DNA from: Metellina segmentata
Lineage: Eukaryota > Arthropoda > Arachnida > Araneae > Tetragnathidae
Reading direction: 5' to 3'
DNA: 64,000 nucleotides
Assembly: GCA_947359465.1 (NCBI GenBank)
Contig: OX375877.1
Location: 50,056,744-50,120,743, forward strand
Part shown: piece after piece, positions 32,969-45,017 of the stretch
Layout of the letters: the number at the start of each line of letters is the position of its first letter
How positions within the stretch are numbered: the first letter of the stretch is position 1
Translations under genes and position numbers: made by a program
Notes under the pieces: generated by a model
Told to the model about the DNA's origin: nothing
What the model saw: only the letters and a program-made list of their open reading frames with translations
Databases searched by the model: none

Positions 32969-35900
32969 GCTACCTATTAATGGTGGCATGCACTGTGATC
33001 GTTCCCATTAAATTGAAGTCTTGGACATCCCGTCCTGATTTGAAAATAAACTGTGAACATCTCGTCCTGTGTTCAGCGAAAATTTGCGTGCGTCCTGCAG
33101 CAACGAAGGAGGCCATCCGGTCCGAAGTTATTGGACATCCCGTCCTCGAGAGTGGAGTATTTGCGTGCGTCCTGCAGCAACGAAGAAGGCCATCCGGTCC
33201 GAAGTTTGTGGACATCCCGTCCTCGTGAGTGGAGTATTTGCGTGCGTCCTGCAGCAACGAAGGAGGCCATCCGGTCCGAAGTTTGTGGACATCCCGTCCT
33301 CGTGAGTGGAGAATTTGCGTGCGTCCGGCAGCAACGAAGTGGGCCATCCGGTCCGAAGTTTTTGGACATCCCGTCCTCGTGAGCGGAGAATTTGCTTGCG
33401 TCCGGCAGCGGCGAAGTGGGCCATCCGGTCCGATGTTTTTGGATATCCCGTTCTGTTTCTGTGTATGAAACGTGGCCTGTTACTGCGTGTGTCCAGCAAC
33501 GAAGCTTAGTCCGGTCAGTAGAATTGGGACATCCCGTCCTGTTCCTGTGTGTGAAACGCGTGTGTGTTCAGCATCGAAAGGGCCATCCGGTCCGAACTTT
33601 TTGGGCATCCCGTCCTGTCATCGTCAGCAAAGTCCAGTTCGAACTTTGGGTTCATGCTCAAGGACTTCCTGTGTACCATCAAGCAACTGTTCCAGATAAG
33701 TGGTTTCGGTTTTAAGTCTAAAGTTTTATGCACTATTATATTTAATGTACAATTTTACTTCTGTTTTTGTGATAACTTCCATTTATCGTAACAGGTTTCG
33801 AAACAAAAAAATTTCTTAATTGCAAATTTTGCTTTTATAATAGAAATTAGTATTGATTTGGAATTTATGTGAAATAGAAATTTAAGAGATTTTAGTTGTC
33901 GTAGATGATTATTTATCTTAATTAATAATTTAAATTTGTTTTGTATTTGAAATGGTGTTTTGATTAAAATTTTTTTTTTAATTAATTTTCTTTTTAAGGT
34001 CTTTTGGGTTACAAAATTGGTTTTTGTACATTTATTTCTTTTCTATTGTTCTATTGTCTTTGAGTTATATTTCTGGTGGCTTGGCTATAAGGTAAGTCAG
34101 AATTCTGGACGGTTTCGGTTTCGAAAAGTTTTCATTTTGTACCTTACGTTATATTTGAGTCCAAAGGGGGAAACTGTTTAGAATTTAATCATGACTTATT
34201 TAGTTAAGGGAAAGAAAGAGGACTTGATCAAATTGGTGGAGGAGATAGATTTAGAAATCACCGTAGAAAAATCCATAAAACAGTTAGTGAATCTTATTAC
34301 TTCAAGTGAGGGATATGATGAGGAATTCACCAAAGCACTTTTTGGTAGAATTATAGAAACTCGAAAGACAAATGAAGCCCTTGAAGTGGAAGAAAAGCGG
34401 AGAAATGAAGCCCTTGAAGTGGAAGAAAAGCGGAGAAATGAAGCCCTTGAAGAAAAGCGGAGAATTGAAGACCTTGAAGAAAAGCGGAGAATTGAAGCCC
34501 TTGAAGTGGAAGAAAAGCGGAGAATTGAAGCCCTTGAAGTGGAAGAAAAGCGGAGAATTGAAGACCTAGAAGTGAAAGAAAAGCAGAGAGAACGAGAGTA
34601 TGAGTTGGAAAAATTGAGAATAGAAGCAACTAGACAAACCCAGCAAGGTGCAGTTGATCATTCTAGACCATCGAATCGAGACTTGACCAAGATCCTTCCG
34701 AAATACGACATGAAAGATGATATGAGTCTTTATTTAATCTTGTTCGAGCGACAGGCAACTTTGCTGTCGCTGGGAAAAGAAATGTGGGTATCTCACCTAT
34801 TAAGTTTGATCCCCCAAGAGATTGCTCATATAATAGCCCGTGAACCAGCTGACCTAGCTACAAATTATGATCACATCAAAAATATTCTGTTAAAAAGGTT
34901 CAAACTAACACCAGAAAGATTTCGACAGTTATTTAGTTCACACCATAAAGCAGTTGATCGGAACTGGAGGGATTTCTATCATGAATTGTCTACTTATTTC
35001 GATGGATGGATTGCAGGTTGTCAGGTCCTTACTTTTGAAAAACTGAGAGATTTGATCATCACAGATCAGATGAAGAAAAAAACACCATCCGAATTCAAAG
35101 ATATGTATCTCAGAGAATGGACAGAAATAAACTCCCCTACAGATTTGGTGGAACTGTTGGAGAAGTTTGAAGACGTTAGACGAACTGTGAAACGATACCC
35201 TGTCTTTGCGAAAGACAAGTTCGAGGGTCGAGTTCAAAACAAGTTTGAAAAGACCGATAATCCACCAAGGAGAAGCGATACCATAAATGGTAAAGGGATT
35301 AAGATAGAACGAAGATTTTCCGAACAAGACCCAAATCCGGAATTCGACCGCAGGAGACAGATGCGGTGTTTTCATTGCAATCAGCCTGGTCATATCCGAC
35401 CAAATTGTCCAAAGTTGAAGAAACCTTCGGAAACTGTAAATTACATTTCGGACATAGAACCTGAGAAGTACCTGGAACCGTATATCATGAAAGGAAAAAT
35501 AAACGGTCAGGATATAAATCTACTAAGAGACACCGGAGCGACCATTGACATTGTGTGTCGGAAATTGGTGAATTCAGCTGACATGACGGGTGAACATGTT
35601 TGGGTACAGCAACCTTTGGACTCCAGCTCAACTTGTTTACCTCTTGCCGAAGTTTTGGTAGAGTGTGAATTGGGAAAAACACTCACTAAAGCTGCTGTGA
35701 TTCCAGATGAACTAGACCGCGGACGATATCTTTTAGGGAATCGGACTGCTGCCTTGTTAAAAAGGGAAGATTGTCAATCTGTGGATCAACTAAATGCAGT
35801 ACTGACAAGGCATCAGAAAAAAGTGAAAGAAAGGGAAGAATCTCAATCTTTAATTAAAGAATCCGAAAAACCTATCCCAGCCGAAGAATTTATTACATTG

Positions 35901-37926
35901 GGAAAAAATGAAATGGAAGCAGGGGAAGTAAGTGACGAGTTCACTCATGTGGCAGAAGATCAAGATATCACTGAATTGTTAAAAGTGGACACTGAGCAGC
36001 TAATCAAGGCTCAAGGTGAAGATCAAGAGATGAGCTCTCAAGTTAAACAAATCCAAAATGGAAACCCTCCTAAAGATTTTGAACTTGTGAAAGGCCGACT
36101 TTTGGTAAAGATTAAGAAAGACAAGAGTGGTATCGAAAGGAAGCTCATCGTCGTGCCCATAGAGTATCGAGAAAAGATACTGAAATTGTGTCATGAAGGC
36201 ACGTCAGGTCATCTTGGGACCACCAAGACCAAAGACAGAATGACCAAGTACTTTTTCTGGAAAAACTGTTACAAAGAAGCAGAGGACTTCGTGAAGGCTT
36301 GCGATTCCTGTCAGAGAGCTGGAAAGGCAAGGGACAAGAAAAAAGCGCCCATGACTCTTGTTCCAGTGATTACTGAAGTTTTTTCCCGTATTAATATTGA
36401 CGCTGTAGGACCTTTGCCCGTGACGGACTCAGGCCAAATATACCTGATTACGGCAATGTGTATGTCGTCGAAGTACCCAGATGCTGTGGCAGTACCAAAC
36501 ATAACATCTAGATCCGTAATTAATGCTCTCCTTCAGATTTTTAGTCGAATGGGTTTTCCTAAGGAGATTCAACACGACCAGGGAACCTCGTTTATGAGCG
36601 AACTCACATCGGAATTTTTTGAACGTTTCGGCATCAAGGTGGTACTTAGCTCTGTGTATCATCCCCAGAGCAATCCGGTAGAAAGGTTTCATCGTACCCT
36701 GAAACGGATTTTGAGAGTTTTGTGTACCGAAGAAGGACCAGATTGGGAGAAGCATGTCCATGCAGTCTTGTTCGCCTTAAGGACAGTTACTCATGAATCC
36801 ACCGGATTCAGTCCAGCTGAATTGGTTCATGGAAAAAACTTACGGACTCCCGTCACTCTTCTGTATGAAAACTGGTTACAGCCGGAAGAAGGAAATTCTT
36901 CAGTTGTTGAATATATCATCAATCTTCTCAGAAGATTGGAAAAATTTCGCAGCCTAGCCATTGATAATATGGAGGAAGCTGCCAAGAAAAGAAAAAAATG
37001 GTACGACAAAAATACCATGAAACGTGAATTCAATGTTGGAGATAAAGTACTGGTACTGGCACCCTCACCTGTAAATAAGTTAGCGGTTCAGTGGCATGGT
37101 CCTGGGACCATTGAAAGCAAGATTTCGGAGACGAACTACTTTGTTGCCGTGCCCAACCGGAAAAAATCGTCACAAATATATCATGTAAATTTATTGAAGC
37201 CTTACTACCAGAGGCCGGAATTCATATATCTAGTCACTACTTGTGAGGATCAAGAATCAGAGTTGGAAGAAGAATTCCCGCCTGTGGAAAACAATCCCAA
37301 TATTTTTGATCTCGAGGAGATATTGAGAAACAGTGATGTGAAAGGAAGACTGGAGGACGACCAGATTGACCAGCTCAGTTGTGTTATATGTAAATATTCC
37401 AAGTGTTTCTCAAACGTGCCTGGCCTCACAGATCGTATCCAGTTTGATATCGAACTTTCTGAAATAAAGCCCCTCTGTGCGAAGCCATATCGAATGTCGG
37501 TTCGACATTCGCAGATTTTGAAAGCCGAAAAGGAATGTGCCGCTATTGTGTTTGCTGTCAAGAAGCTACGATGCTACCTGGATGGACCTACCAAGTTCTT
37601 TATCCAAACTGATCATAATCCTCTAGTATGGTTAAAAAAGAACTCTGGGGTAAATCCACGTCTCATGAGATGGGCTCTTGCATTGCAGCCCTGGAACTAT
37701 GAGGTAATCCATCGTCAGGGCAGAAAACATCAGAATGCTGACAGCCTTAGCCGACTGTTCTAAGTTACCAAAATGTCCTTTGAGTCTATTTTTATTGTTT
37801 TTTTAGGTAACTTGGCAGTTGTATATATGTTTGTAAATGTTTGTATGAAATTTTGTAGAATTTAGTTTTTTTTAAAGTTATGGTAACTTTTTACAGGGTA
37901 AAAAGTTATTCTAAGGGGGGAAGAGT
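32969..37926 (+). mobile_element. unit U6: intact-ORF internal region
   Basis: The leader lacks one minisatellite unit (like U5) but has the ATG allele, long T run and long coiled coil (like U3). It therefore looks like a recombinant of U5-type and U3-type sequence. It contains the only uninterrupted pol-length ORF and ends with a polypurine tract at 37913-37926. Confidence 0.93.
34191..37763 (+). CDS. gag-protease-integrase-RNase H polyprotein lacking RT
   Basis: 1190 codons, uninterrupted. By residue: N-terminal domain 1-58; charged coiled coil of EALEVEEKRR-type repeats about 60-140; SCAN-like capsid about 199-325; zinc knuckle C393, C396, H401, C406; aspartic protease D447 (DTGA). Integrase has a zinc domain H668, H674, C704, C707, a catalytic D737, D796, E831, and a C-terminal WHGPGTI/YHVNLLKPY domain about 950-1010. 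An RT N-flank (DIELSE...KPYRMS) follows, and at about 1109 it passes directly into RNase H (E of AEKEC, D of TDHNPL, D of NADSLSR). No YXDD or other RT motif exists, and the first RNase H Asp is also lost. Integrase before RNase H, plus the SCAN-like gag, fits the Gmr1-like Ty3/gypsy group. It probably needs RT in trans. The ATG follows a strong leader splice donor. Confidence 0.9.
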   Translation: MTYLVKGKKEDLIKLVEEIDLEITVEKSIKQLVNLITSSEGYDEEFTKALFGRIIETRKTNEALEVEEKRRNEALEVEEKRRNEALEEKRRIEDLEEKRRIEALEVEEKRRIEALEVEEKRRIEDLEVKEKQREREYELEKLRIEATRQTQQGAVDHSRPSNRDLTKILPKYDMKDDMSLYLILFERQATLLSLGKEMWVSHLLSLIPQEIAHIIAREPADLATNYDHIKNILLKRFKLTPERFRQLFSSHHKAVDRNWRDFYHELSTYFDGWIAGCQVLTFEKLRDLIITDQMKKKTPSEFKDMYLREWTEINSPTDLVELLEKFEDVRRTVKRYPVFAKDKFEGRVQNKFEKTDNPPRRSDTINGKGIKIERRFSEQDPNPEFDRRRQMRCFHCNQPGHIRPNCPKLKKPSETVNYISDIEPEKYLEPYIMKGKINGQDINLLRDTGATIDIVCRKLVNSADMTGEHVWVQQPLDSSSTCLPLAEVLVECELGKTLTKAAVIPDELDRGRYLLGNRTAALLKREDCQSVDQLNAVLTRHQKKVKEREESQSLIKESEKPIPAEEFITLGKNEMEAGEVSDEFTHVAEDQDITELLKVDTEQLIKAQGEDQEMSSQVKQIQNGNPPKDFELVKGRLLVKIKKDKSGIERKLIVVPIEYREKILKLCHEGTSGHLGTTKTKDRMTKYFFWKNCYKEAEDFVKACDSCQRAGKARDKKKAPMTLVPVITEVFSRINIDAVGPLPVTDSGQIYLITAMCMSSKYPDAVAVPNITSRSVINALLQIFSRMGFPKEIQHDQGTSFMSELTSEFFERFGIKVVLSSVYHPQSNPVERFHRTLKRILRVLCTEEGPDWEKHVHAVLFALRTVTHESTGFSPAELVHGKNLRTPVTLLYENWLQPEEGNSSVVEYIINLLRRLEKFRSLAIDNMEEAAKKRKKWYDKNTMKREFNVGDKVLVLAPSPVNKLAVQWHGPGTIESKISETNYFVAVPNRKKSSQIYHVNLLKPYYQRPEFIYLVTTCEDQESELEEEFPPVENNPNIFDLEEILRNSDVKGRLEDDQIDQLSCVICKYSKCFSNVPGLTDRIQFDIELSEIKPLCAKPYRMSVRHSQILKAEKECAAIVFAVKKLRCYLDGPTKFFIQTDHNPLVWLKKNSGVNPRLMRWALALQPWNYEVIHRQGRKHQNADSLSRLF

Positions 37927-38336
37927 TGTAACGTACACTTCCGGAATATCTTTTAAATGTTATGATAATATTTCTTTTCCCTTATTCCAAGATATTGTGA
38001 TACTTCCTGTGTTTATTTATACTTCTTATTACTCTTGGAAAGGATATCTTTTCTTTTGACATATTTATGTGAGCTTAAATGGTTTTCCCGGAAGTTCATT
38101 TTTTTTCTTTTATGTATAACGTTGGTGAAAAGATATTTTTTTGTAACGGTTTTTTAGAGTCGATTGGATGCTTCGTTGAAGTGTGGACGGAGTGCAGTGT
38201 TGGAATGGCGTGTTTCAGCCGTTATGTTTAAAACGTATGATGAGAGGTAGTTGTAACGGTGATGTCGCTACCATATTGTAAATAAATTTTTCTTTATTTC
38301 TTTAAAAAAGTCTATTTCTTTTATCACGACGTTACA
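37927..38336 (+). repeat. LTR 3 (full, 410 bp)
   Basis: Essentially identical to LTR 2, with the same 8-bp terminal inversion and AATAAA. Confidence 0.95.
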
Positions 38337-39633
38337 GCTACCTATTAATGGTGGCATGCACTGTGATCGTTCCCATTAAATTGAAGTCTTGGACATCCCG
38401 TCCTGATTTGAAAATAAACTGTGAACATCTCGTCCTGTGTTCAGCGAAAATTTGCGTGCGTCCTGCAGCAACGAAGGAGGCCATCCGGTCCGAAGTTATT
38501 GGACATCCCGTCCTCGAGAGTGGAGTATTTGCGTGCGTCCTGCAGCAACGAAGGAGGCCATCCGGTCCGAAGTTTGTGGACATCCCGTCCTCGTGAGTGG
38601 AGTATTTGCGTGCGTCCTGCAGCAACGAAGGAGGCCATCCGGTCCGAAGTTTGTGGACATCCCGTCCTCGTGAGTGGAGTATTTGCGTGCGTCCGGCAGC
38701 AACGAAGGGGCCATCCGGTCCGAAGTTTGTGGACATCCCGTCCTGTCGAGTGGAGAATTTGCGTGCGTCCGGCAGCAACGAAGTGGGCCATCCGGTCCGA
38801 AGTTTTTGGACATCCCGTCCTCGTGAGCGGAGAATTTGCTTGCGTCCGGCAGCGGCGAAGTGGGCCATCCGGTCCGATGTTTTTGGATATCCCGTTCTGT
38901 TTCTGTGTATGAAACGTGGCCTGTTACTGCGTGTGTCCAGCAACGAAGCTTAGTCCGGTCAGTAGAATTGGGACATCCCGTCCTGTTCCTGTGTGTGAAA
39001 CGCGTGTGTGTTCAGCATCGAAAGGGCCATCCGGTCCGAACTTTTTGGGCATCCCGTCCTGTCATCGTCAGCAAAGTCCAGTTCGAACTTTGGGTTCCTG
39101 CTCAAGGACTTCCTGTGTACCATCAAGCAACTGTTCCAGATAAGTGGTTTCGGTTTTAAGTCTAAAGTTTTATGCACTATTATATTTAATGTACAATTTT
39201 ACTTCTGTTTTTGTGATAACTTCCATTTATCGTAACAGGTTTCGAAACAAAAAAATTTCTTAATTGCAAATTTTGCTTTTATAATAGAAATTAGTATTGA
39301 TTTGGAATTTATGTGAAATAGAAATTTAAGAGATTTTAGTTGTCGTAGATGATTATTTATCTTAATTAATAATTTAAATTTGTTTTGTATTTGAAATGGT
39401 GTTTTGATTAAAATTTTTTTTAAATTAATTTTCTTTTTAAGGTCTTTTGGGTTACAAAATTGGTTTTTGTACATTTATTTCTTTTCTATTGTTCTATTGT
39501 CTTTGAGTTATATTTCTGGTGGCTTGGCTATAAGGTAAGTCAGAATTCTGGACGGTTTCGGTTTCGAAAAGTTTTCATTTTGTACCTTACGTTATATTTG
39601 AGTCCAAAGGGGGAAACTGTTTAGAATTTAATC

Positions 39634-42009
39634 ATGACTTATTTAGTTAAGGGAAAGAAAGAGGACTTGATCAAATTGGTGGAGGAGATAGATTTAGAAA
39701 TCACCGTAGAAAAATCCATAAAACAGTTAGTGAATCTTATTACTTCAAGTGAGGGATATGATGAGGAATTCACCAAAGCACTTTTTGGTAGAATTATAGA
39801 AACTCGAAAGACAAATGAAGCCCTTGAAGTGGAAGAAAAGCGGAGAAATGAAGCCCTTGAAGTGGAAGAAAAGCGGAGAAATGAAGCCCTTGAAGAAAAG
39901 CGGAGAATTGAAGCCCTTGAAGTGGAAGAAAAGCGGAGAATTGAAGACCTAGAAGTGAAAGAAAAGCAGAGAGAACGAGAGTATGAGTTGGAAAAATTGA
40001 GAATAGAAGCAACTAGACAAACCCAGCAAGGTGCAGTTGATCATTCTAGACCATCGAATCGAGACTTGACCAAGATCCTTCCGAAATACGACATGAAAGA
40101 TGATATGAGTCTTTATTTAATCTTGTTCGAGCGACAGGCAACTTTGCTGTCGCTGGGAAAAGAAATGTGGGTATCTCACCTATTAAGTTTGATCCCCCAA
40201 GAGATTGCTCATATAATAGCCCGTGAACCAGCTGACCTAGCTACAAATTATGATCACATCAAAAATATTCTGTTAAAAAGGTTCAAACTAACACCAGAAA
40301 GATTTCGACAGTTATTTAGTTCACACCATAAAGCAGTTGATCGGAACTGGAGGGATTTCTATCATGAATTGTCTACTTATTTCGATGGATGGATTGCAGG
40401 TTGTCAGGTCCTTACTTTTGAAAAACTGAGAGATTTGATCATCACAGATCAGATGAAGAAAAAAACACCATCCGAATTCAAAGATATGTATCTCAGAGAA
40501 TGGACAGAAATAAACTCCCCTACAGATTTGGTGGAACTGTTGGAGAAGTTTGAAGACGTTAGACGAACTGTGAAACGATACCCTGTCTTTGCGAAAGACA
40601 AGTTCGAGGGTCGAGTTCAAAACAAGTTTGAAAAGACCGATAATCCACCAAGGAGAAGCGATACCATAAATGGTAAAGGGATTAAGATAGAACGAAGATT
40701 TTCCGAACAAGACCCAAATCCGGAATTCGACCGCAGGAGACAGATGCGGTGTTTTCATTGCAATCAGCCTGGTCATATCCGACCAAATTGTCCAAAGTTG
40801 AAGAAACCTTCGGAAACTGTAAATTACATTTCGGACATAGAACCTGAGAAGTACCTGGAACCGTATATCATGAAAGGAAAAATAAACGGTCAGGATATAA
40901 ATCTACTAAGAGACACCGGAGCGACCATTGACATTGTGTGTCGGAAATTGGTGAATTCAGCTGACATGACGGGTGAACATGTTTGGGTACAGCAACCTTT
41001 GGACTCCAGCTCAACTTGTTTACCTCTTGCCGAAGTTTTGGTAGAGTGTGAATTGGGAAAAACACTCACTAAAGCTGCTGTGATTCCAGATGAACTAGAC
41101 CGCGGACGATATCTTTTAGGGAATCGGACTGCTGCCTTGTTAAAAAGGGAAGATTGTCAATCTGTGGATCAACTAAATGCAGTACTGACAAGGCATCAGA
41201 AAAAAGTGAAAGAAAGGGAAGAATCTCAATCTTTAATTAAAGAATCCGAAAAACCTATCCCAGCCGAAGAATTTATTACATTGGGAAAAAATGAAATGGA
41301 AGCAGGGGAAGTAAGTGACGAGTTCACTCATGTGGCAGAAGATCAAGATATCACTGAATTGTTAAAAGTGGACACTGAGCAGCTAATCAAGGCTCAAGGT
41401 GAAGATCAAGAGATGAGCTCTCAAGTTAAACAAATCCAAAATGGAAACCCTCCTAAAGATTTTGAACTTGTGAAAGGCCGACTTTTGGTAAAGATTAAGA
41501 AAGACAAGAGTGGTATCGAAAGGAAGCTCATCGTCGTGCCCATAGAGTATCGAGAAAAGATACTGAAATTGTGTCATGAAGGCACGTCAGGTCATCTTGG
41601 GACCACCAAGACCAAAGACAGAATGACCAAGTACTTTTTCTGGAAAAACTGTTACAAAGAAGCAGAGGACTTCGTGAAGGCTTGCGATTCCTGTCAGAGA
41701 GCTGGAAAGGCAAGGGACAAGAAAAAAGCGCCCATGACTCTTGTTCCAGTGATTACTGAAGTTTTTTCCCGTATTAATATTGACGCTGTAGGACCTTTGC
41801 CCGTGACGGACTCAGGCCAAATATACCTGATTACGGCAATGTGTATGTCGTCGAAGTACCCAGATGCTGTGGCAGTACCAAACATAACATCTAGATCCGT
41901 AATTAATGCTCTCCTTCAGATTTTTAGTCGAATGGGTTTTCCTAAGGAGATTCAACACGACCACACAGGGAACCTCGTTTATGAGCGAACTCACATCGGA
42001 ATTTTTTGA
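39634..42009 (+). pseudogene. U7 gag-protease-integrase, 5' part of split ORF
   Basis: 791 codons, colinear with U6 but with a coiled coil 20 residues shorter. A 4-bp CACA insertion beside the second integrase Asp (near 41963) shifts the frame, and the ORF ends with HTGNLVYERTHIGIF. The +4 form looks like a second step of the +2 form in U3 and U8. Confidence 0.85.
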
Positions 42010-43147
42010 ACGTTTCGGCATCAAGGTGGTACTTAGCTCTGTGTATCATCCCCAGAGCAATCCGGTAGAAAGGTTTCATCGTACCCTGAAACGGATTTTG
42101 AGAGTTTTGTGTACCGAAGAAGGACCAGATTGGGAGAAGCATGTCCATGCAGTCTTGTTCGCCTTAAGGACAGTTACTCATGAATCCACCGGATTCAGTC
42201 CAGCTGAATTGGTTCATGGAAAAAACTTACGGACTCCCGTCACTCTTCTGTATGAAAACTGGTTACAGCCGGAAGAAGGAAATTCTTCAGTTGTTGAATA
42301 TATCATCAATCTTCTCAGAAGATTGGAAAAATTTCGCAGCCTAGCCATTGATAATATGGAGGAAGCTGCCAAGAAAAGAAAAAAATGGTACGACAAAAAT
42401 ACCATGAAACGTGAATTCAATGTTGGAGATAAAGTACTGGTACTGGCACCCTCACCTGTAAATAAGTTAGCGGTTCAGTGGCATGGTCCTGGGACCATTG
42501 AAAGCAAGATTTCGGAGACGAACTACTTTGTTGCCGTGCCCAACCGGAAAAAATCGTCACAAATATATCATGTAAATTTATTGAAGCCTTACTACCAGAG
42601 GCCGGAATTCATATATCTAGTCACTACTTGTGAGGATCAAGAATCAGAGTTGGAAGAATTCCCGCCTGTGGAAAACAATCCCAATATTTTTGATCTCGAG
42701 GAGATATTGAGAAACAGTGAAGTGAAAGGAAGACTGGAGGACGACCAGATTGACCAGCTCAGTTGTGTTATATGTAAATATTCCAAGTGTTTCTCAAACG
42801 TGCCTGGCCTCACAGATCGTATCCAGTTTGATATCGAACTTTCTGAAATAAAGCCCCTCTGTGCGAAGCCATATCGAATGTCGGTTCGACATTCGCAGAT
42901 TTTGAAAGCCGAAAAGGAATGTGCCGCTATTGTGTTTGCTGTCAAGAAGCTACGATGCTACCTGGATGGACCTACCAAGTTCTTTATCCAAACTGATCAT
43001 AATCCTCTAGTATGGTTAAAAAAGAACTCTGGGGTAAATCCACGTCTCATGAGATGGGCTCTTGCATTGCAGCCCTGGAACTATGAGGTAATCCATCGTC
43101 AGGGCAGAAAACATCAGAATGCTGACAGCCTTAGCCGACTGTTCTAA
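41906..43147 (+). pseudogene. U7 integrase C-terminus-RNase H, 3' part
   Basis: The homologous coding sequence begins at about 41966; the upstream ATG at 41906 only opens the shifted frame. It carries the integrase Glu, the C-terminal domain and RNase H, and lacks RT like the other units. Confidence 0.8.
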
Positions 43148-43310
43148 GTTACCAAAATGTCCTTTGAGTCTATTTTTATTGTTTTTTTAGGTAACTTGGC
43201 AGTTGTATATATGTTTGTAAATGTTTGTATGAAATTTTGTAGAATTTAGTTTTTTTTAAAGTTATGGTAACTTTTTACAGGGTAAAAAGTTATTCTAAGG
43301 GGGGAAGAGT

Positions 43311-43720
43311 TGTAACGTACACTTCCGGAATATCTTTTAAATGTTATGATAATATTTCTTTTCCCTTATTCCAAGATATTGTGATACTTCCTGTGTTTAT
43401 TTATACTTCTTATTACTCTTGGAAAGGATATCTTTTCTTTTGACATATTTATGTGAGCTTAAATGGTTTTCCCGGAAGTTCATTTTTTTTCTTTTATGTA
43501 TAACGTTGGTGAAAAGATATTTTTTTGTAACGGTTTTTTAGAGTCGATTGGATGCTTCGTTGAAGTGTGGACGGAGTGCAGTGTTGGAATGGCGTGTTTC
43601 AGCCGTTATGTTTAAAACGTATGATGAGAGGTAGTTGTAACGGTGATGTCGCTACCATATTGTAAATAAATTTTTCTTTATTTCTTTAAAAAAGTCTATT
43701 TCTTTTATCACGACGTTACA
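43311..43720 (+). repeat. LTR 4 (full, 410 bp)
   Basis: Shared by U7 (as 3' LTR) and U8 (as 5' LTR); same termini and AATAAA. Confidence 0.95.
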
Positions 43721-45017
43721 GCTACCTATTAATGGTGGCATGCACTGTGATCGTTCCCATTAAATTGAAGTCTTGGACATCCCGTCCTGATTTGAAAATA
43801 AACTGTGAACATCTCGTCCTGTGTTCAGCGAAAATTTGCGTGCGTCCTGCAGCAACGAAGGAGGCCATCCGGTCCGAAGTTATTGGACATCCCGTCCTCG
43901 AGAGTGGAGTATTTGCGTGCGTCCTGCAGCAACGAAGGAGGCCATCCGGTCCGAAGTTTGTGGACATCCCGTCCTCGTGAGTGGAGTATTTGCGTGCGTC
44001 CTGCAGCAACGAAGGAGGCCATCCGGTCCGAAGTTTGTGGACATCCCGTCCTCGTGAGTGGAGTATTTGCGTGCGTCCGGCAGCAACGAAGGGGCCATCC
44101 GGTCCGAAGTTTGTGGACATCCCGTCCTGTCGAGTGGAGAATTTGCGTGCGTCCGGCAGCAACGAAGTGGGCCATCCGGTCCGAAGTTTTTGGACATCCC
44201 GTCCTCGTGAGCGGAGAATTTGCTTGCGTCCGGCAGCGGCGAAGTGGGCCATCCGGTCCGATGTTTTTGGATATCCCGTTCTGTTTCTGTGTATGAAACG
44301 TGGCCTGTTACTGCGTGTGTCCAGCAACGAAGCTTAGTCCGGTCAGTAGAATTGGGACATCCCGTCCTGTTCCTGTGTGTGAAACGCGTGTGTGTTCAGC
44401 ATCGAAAGGGCCATCCGGTCCGAACTTTTTGGGCATCCCGTCCTGTCATCGTCAGCAAAGTCCAGTTCGAACTTTGGGTTCCTGCTCAAGGACTTCCTGT
44501 GTACCATCAAGCAACTGTTCCAGATAAGTGGTTTCGGTTTTAAGTCTAAAGTTTTATGCACTATTATATTTAATGTACAATTTTACTTCTGTTTTTGTGA
44601 TAACTTCCATTTATCGTAACAGGTTTCGAAACAAAAAAATTTCTTAATTGCAAATTTTGCTTTTATAATAGAAATTAGTATTGATTTGGAATTTATGTGA
44701 AATAGAAATTTAAGAGATTTTAGTTGTCGTAGATGATTATTTATCTTAATTAATAATTTAAATTTGTTTTGTATTTGAAATGGTGTTTTGATTAAAATTT
44801 TTTTTTAATTAATTTTCTTTTTAAGGTCTTTTGGGTTACAAAATTGGTTTTTGTACATTTATTTCTTTTCTATTGTTCTATTGTCTTTGAGTTATATTTC
44901 TGGTGGCTTGGCTATAAGGTAAGTCAGAATTCTGGACGGTTTCGGTTTCGAAAAGTTTTCATTTTGTACCTTACGTTATATTTGAGTCCAAAGGGGGAAA
45001 CTGTTTAGAATTTAATC

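Larger units (their letters stand above)
38337..43310 (+). mobile_element. unit U7: 3'-complete internal region, frameshifted
   Basis: Full minisatellite, short T run and short coiled coil (U4-like 5' half). Its 3' half has SEVKG and a 3-bp deletion giving LEEF instead of LEEEF. Confidence 0.93.
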
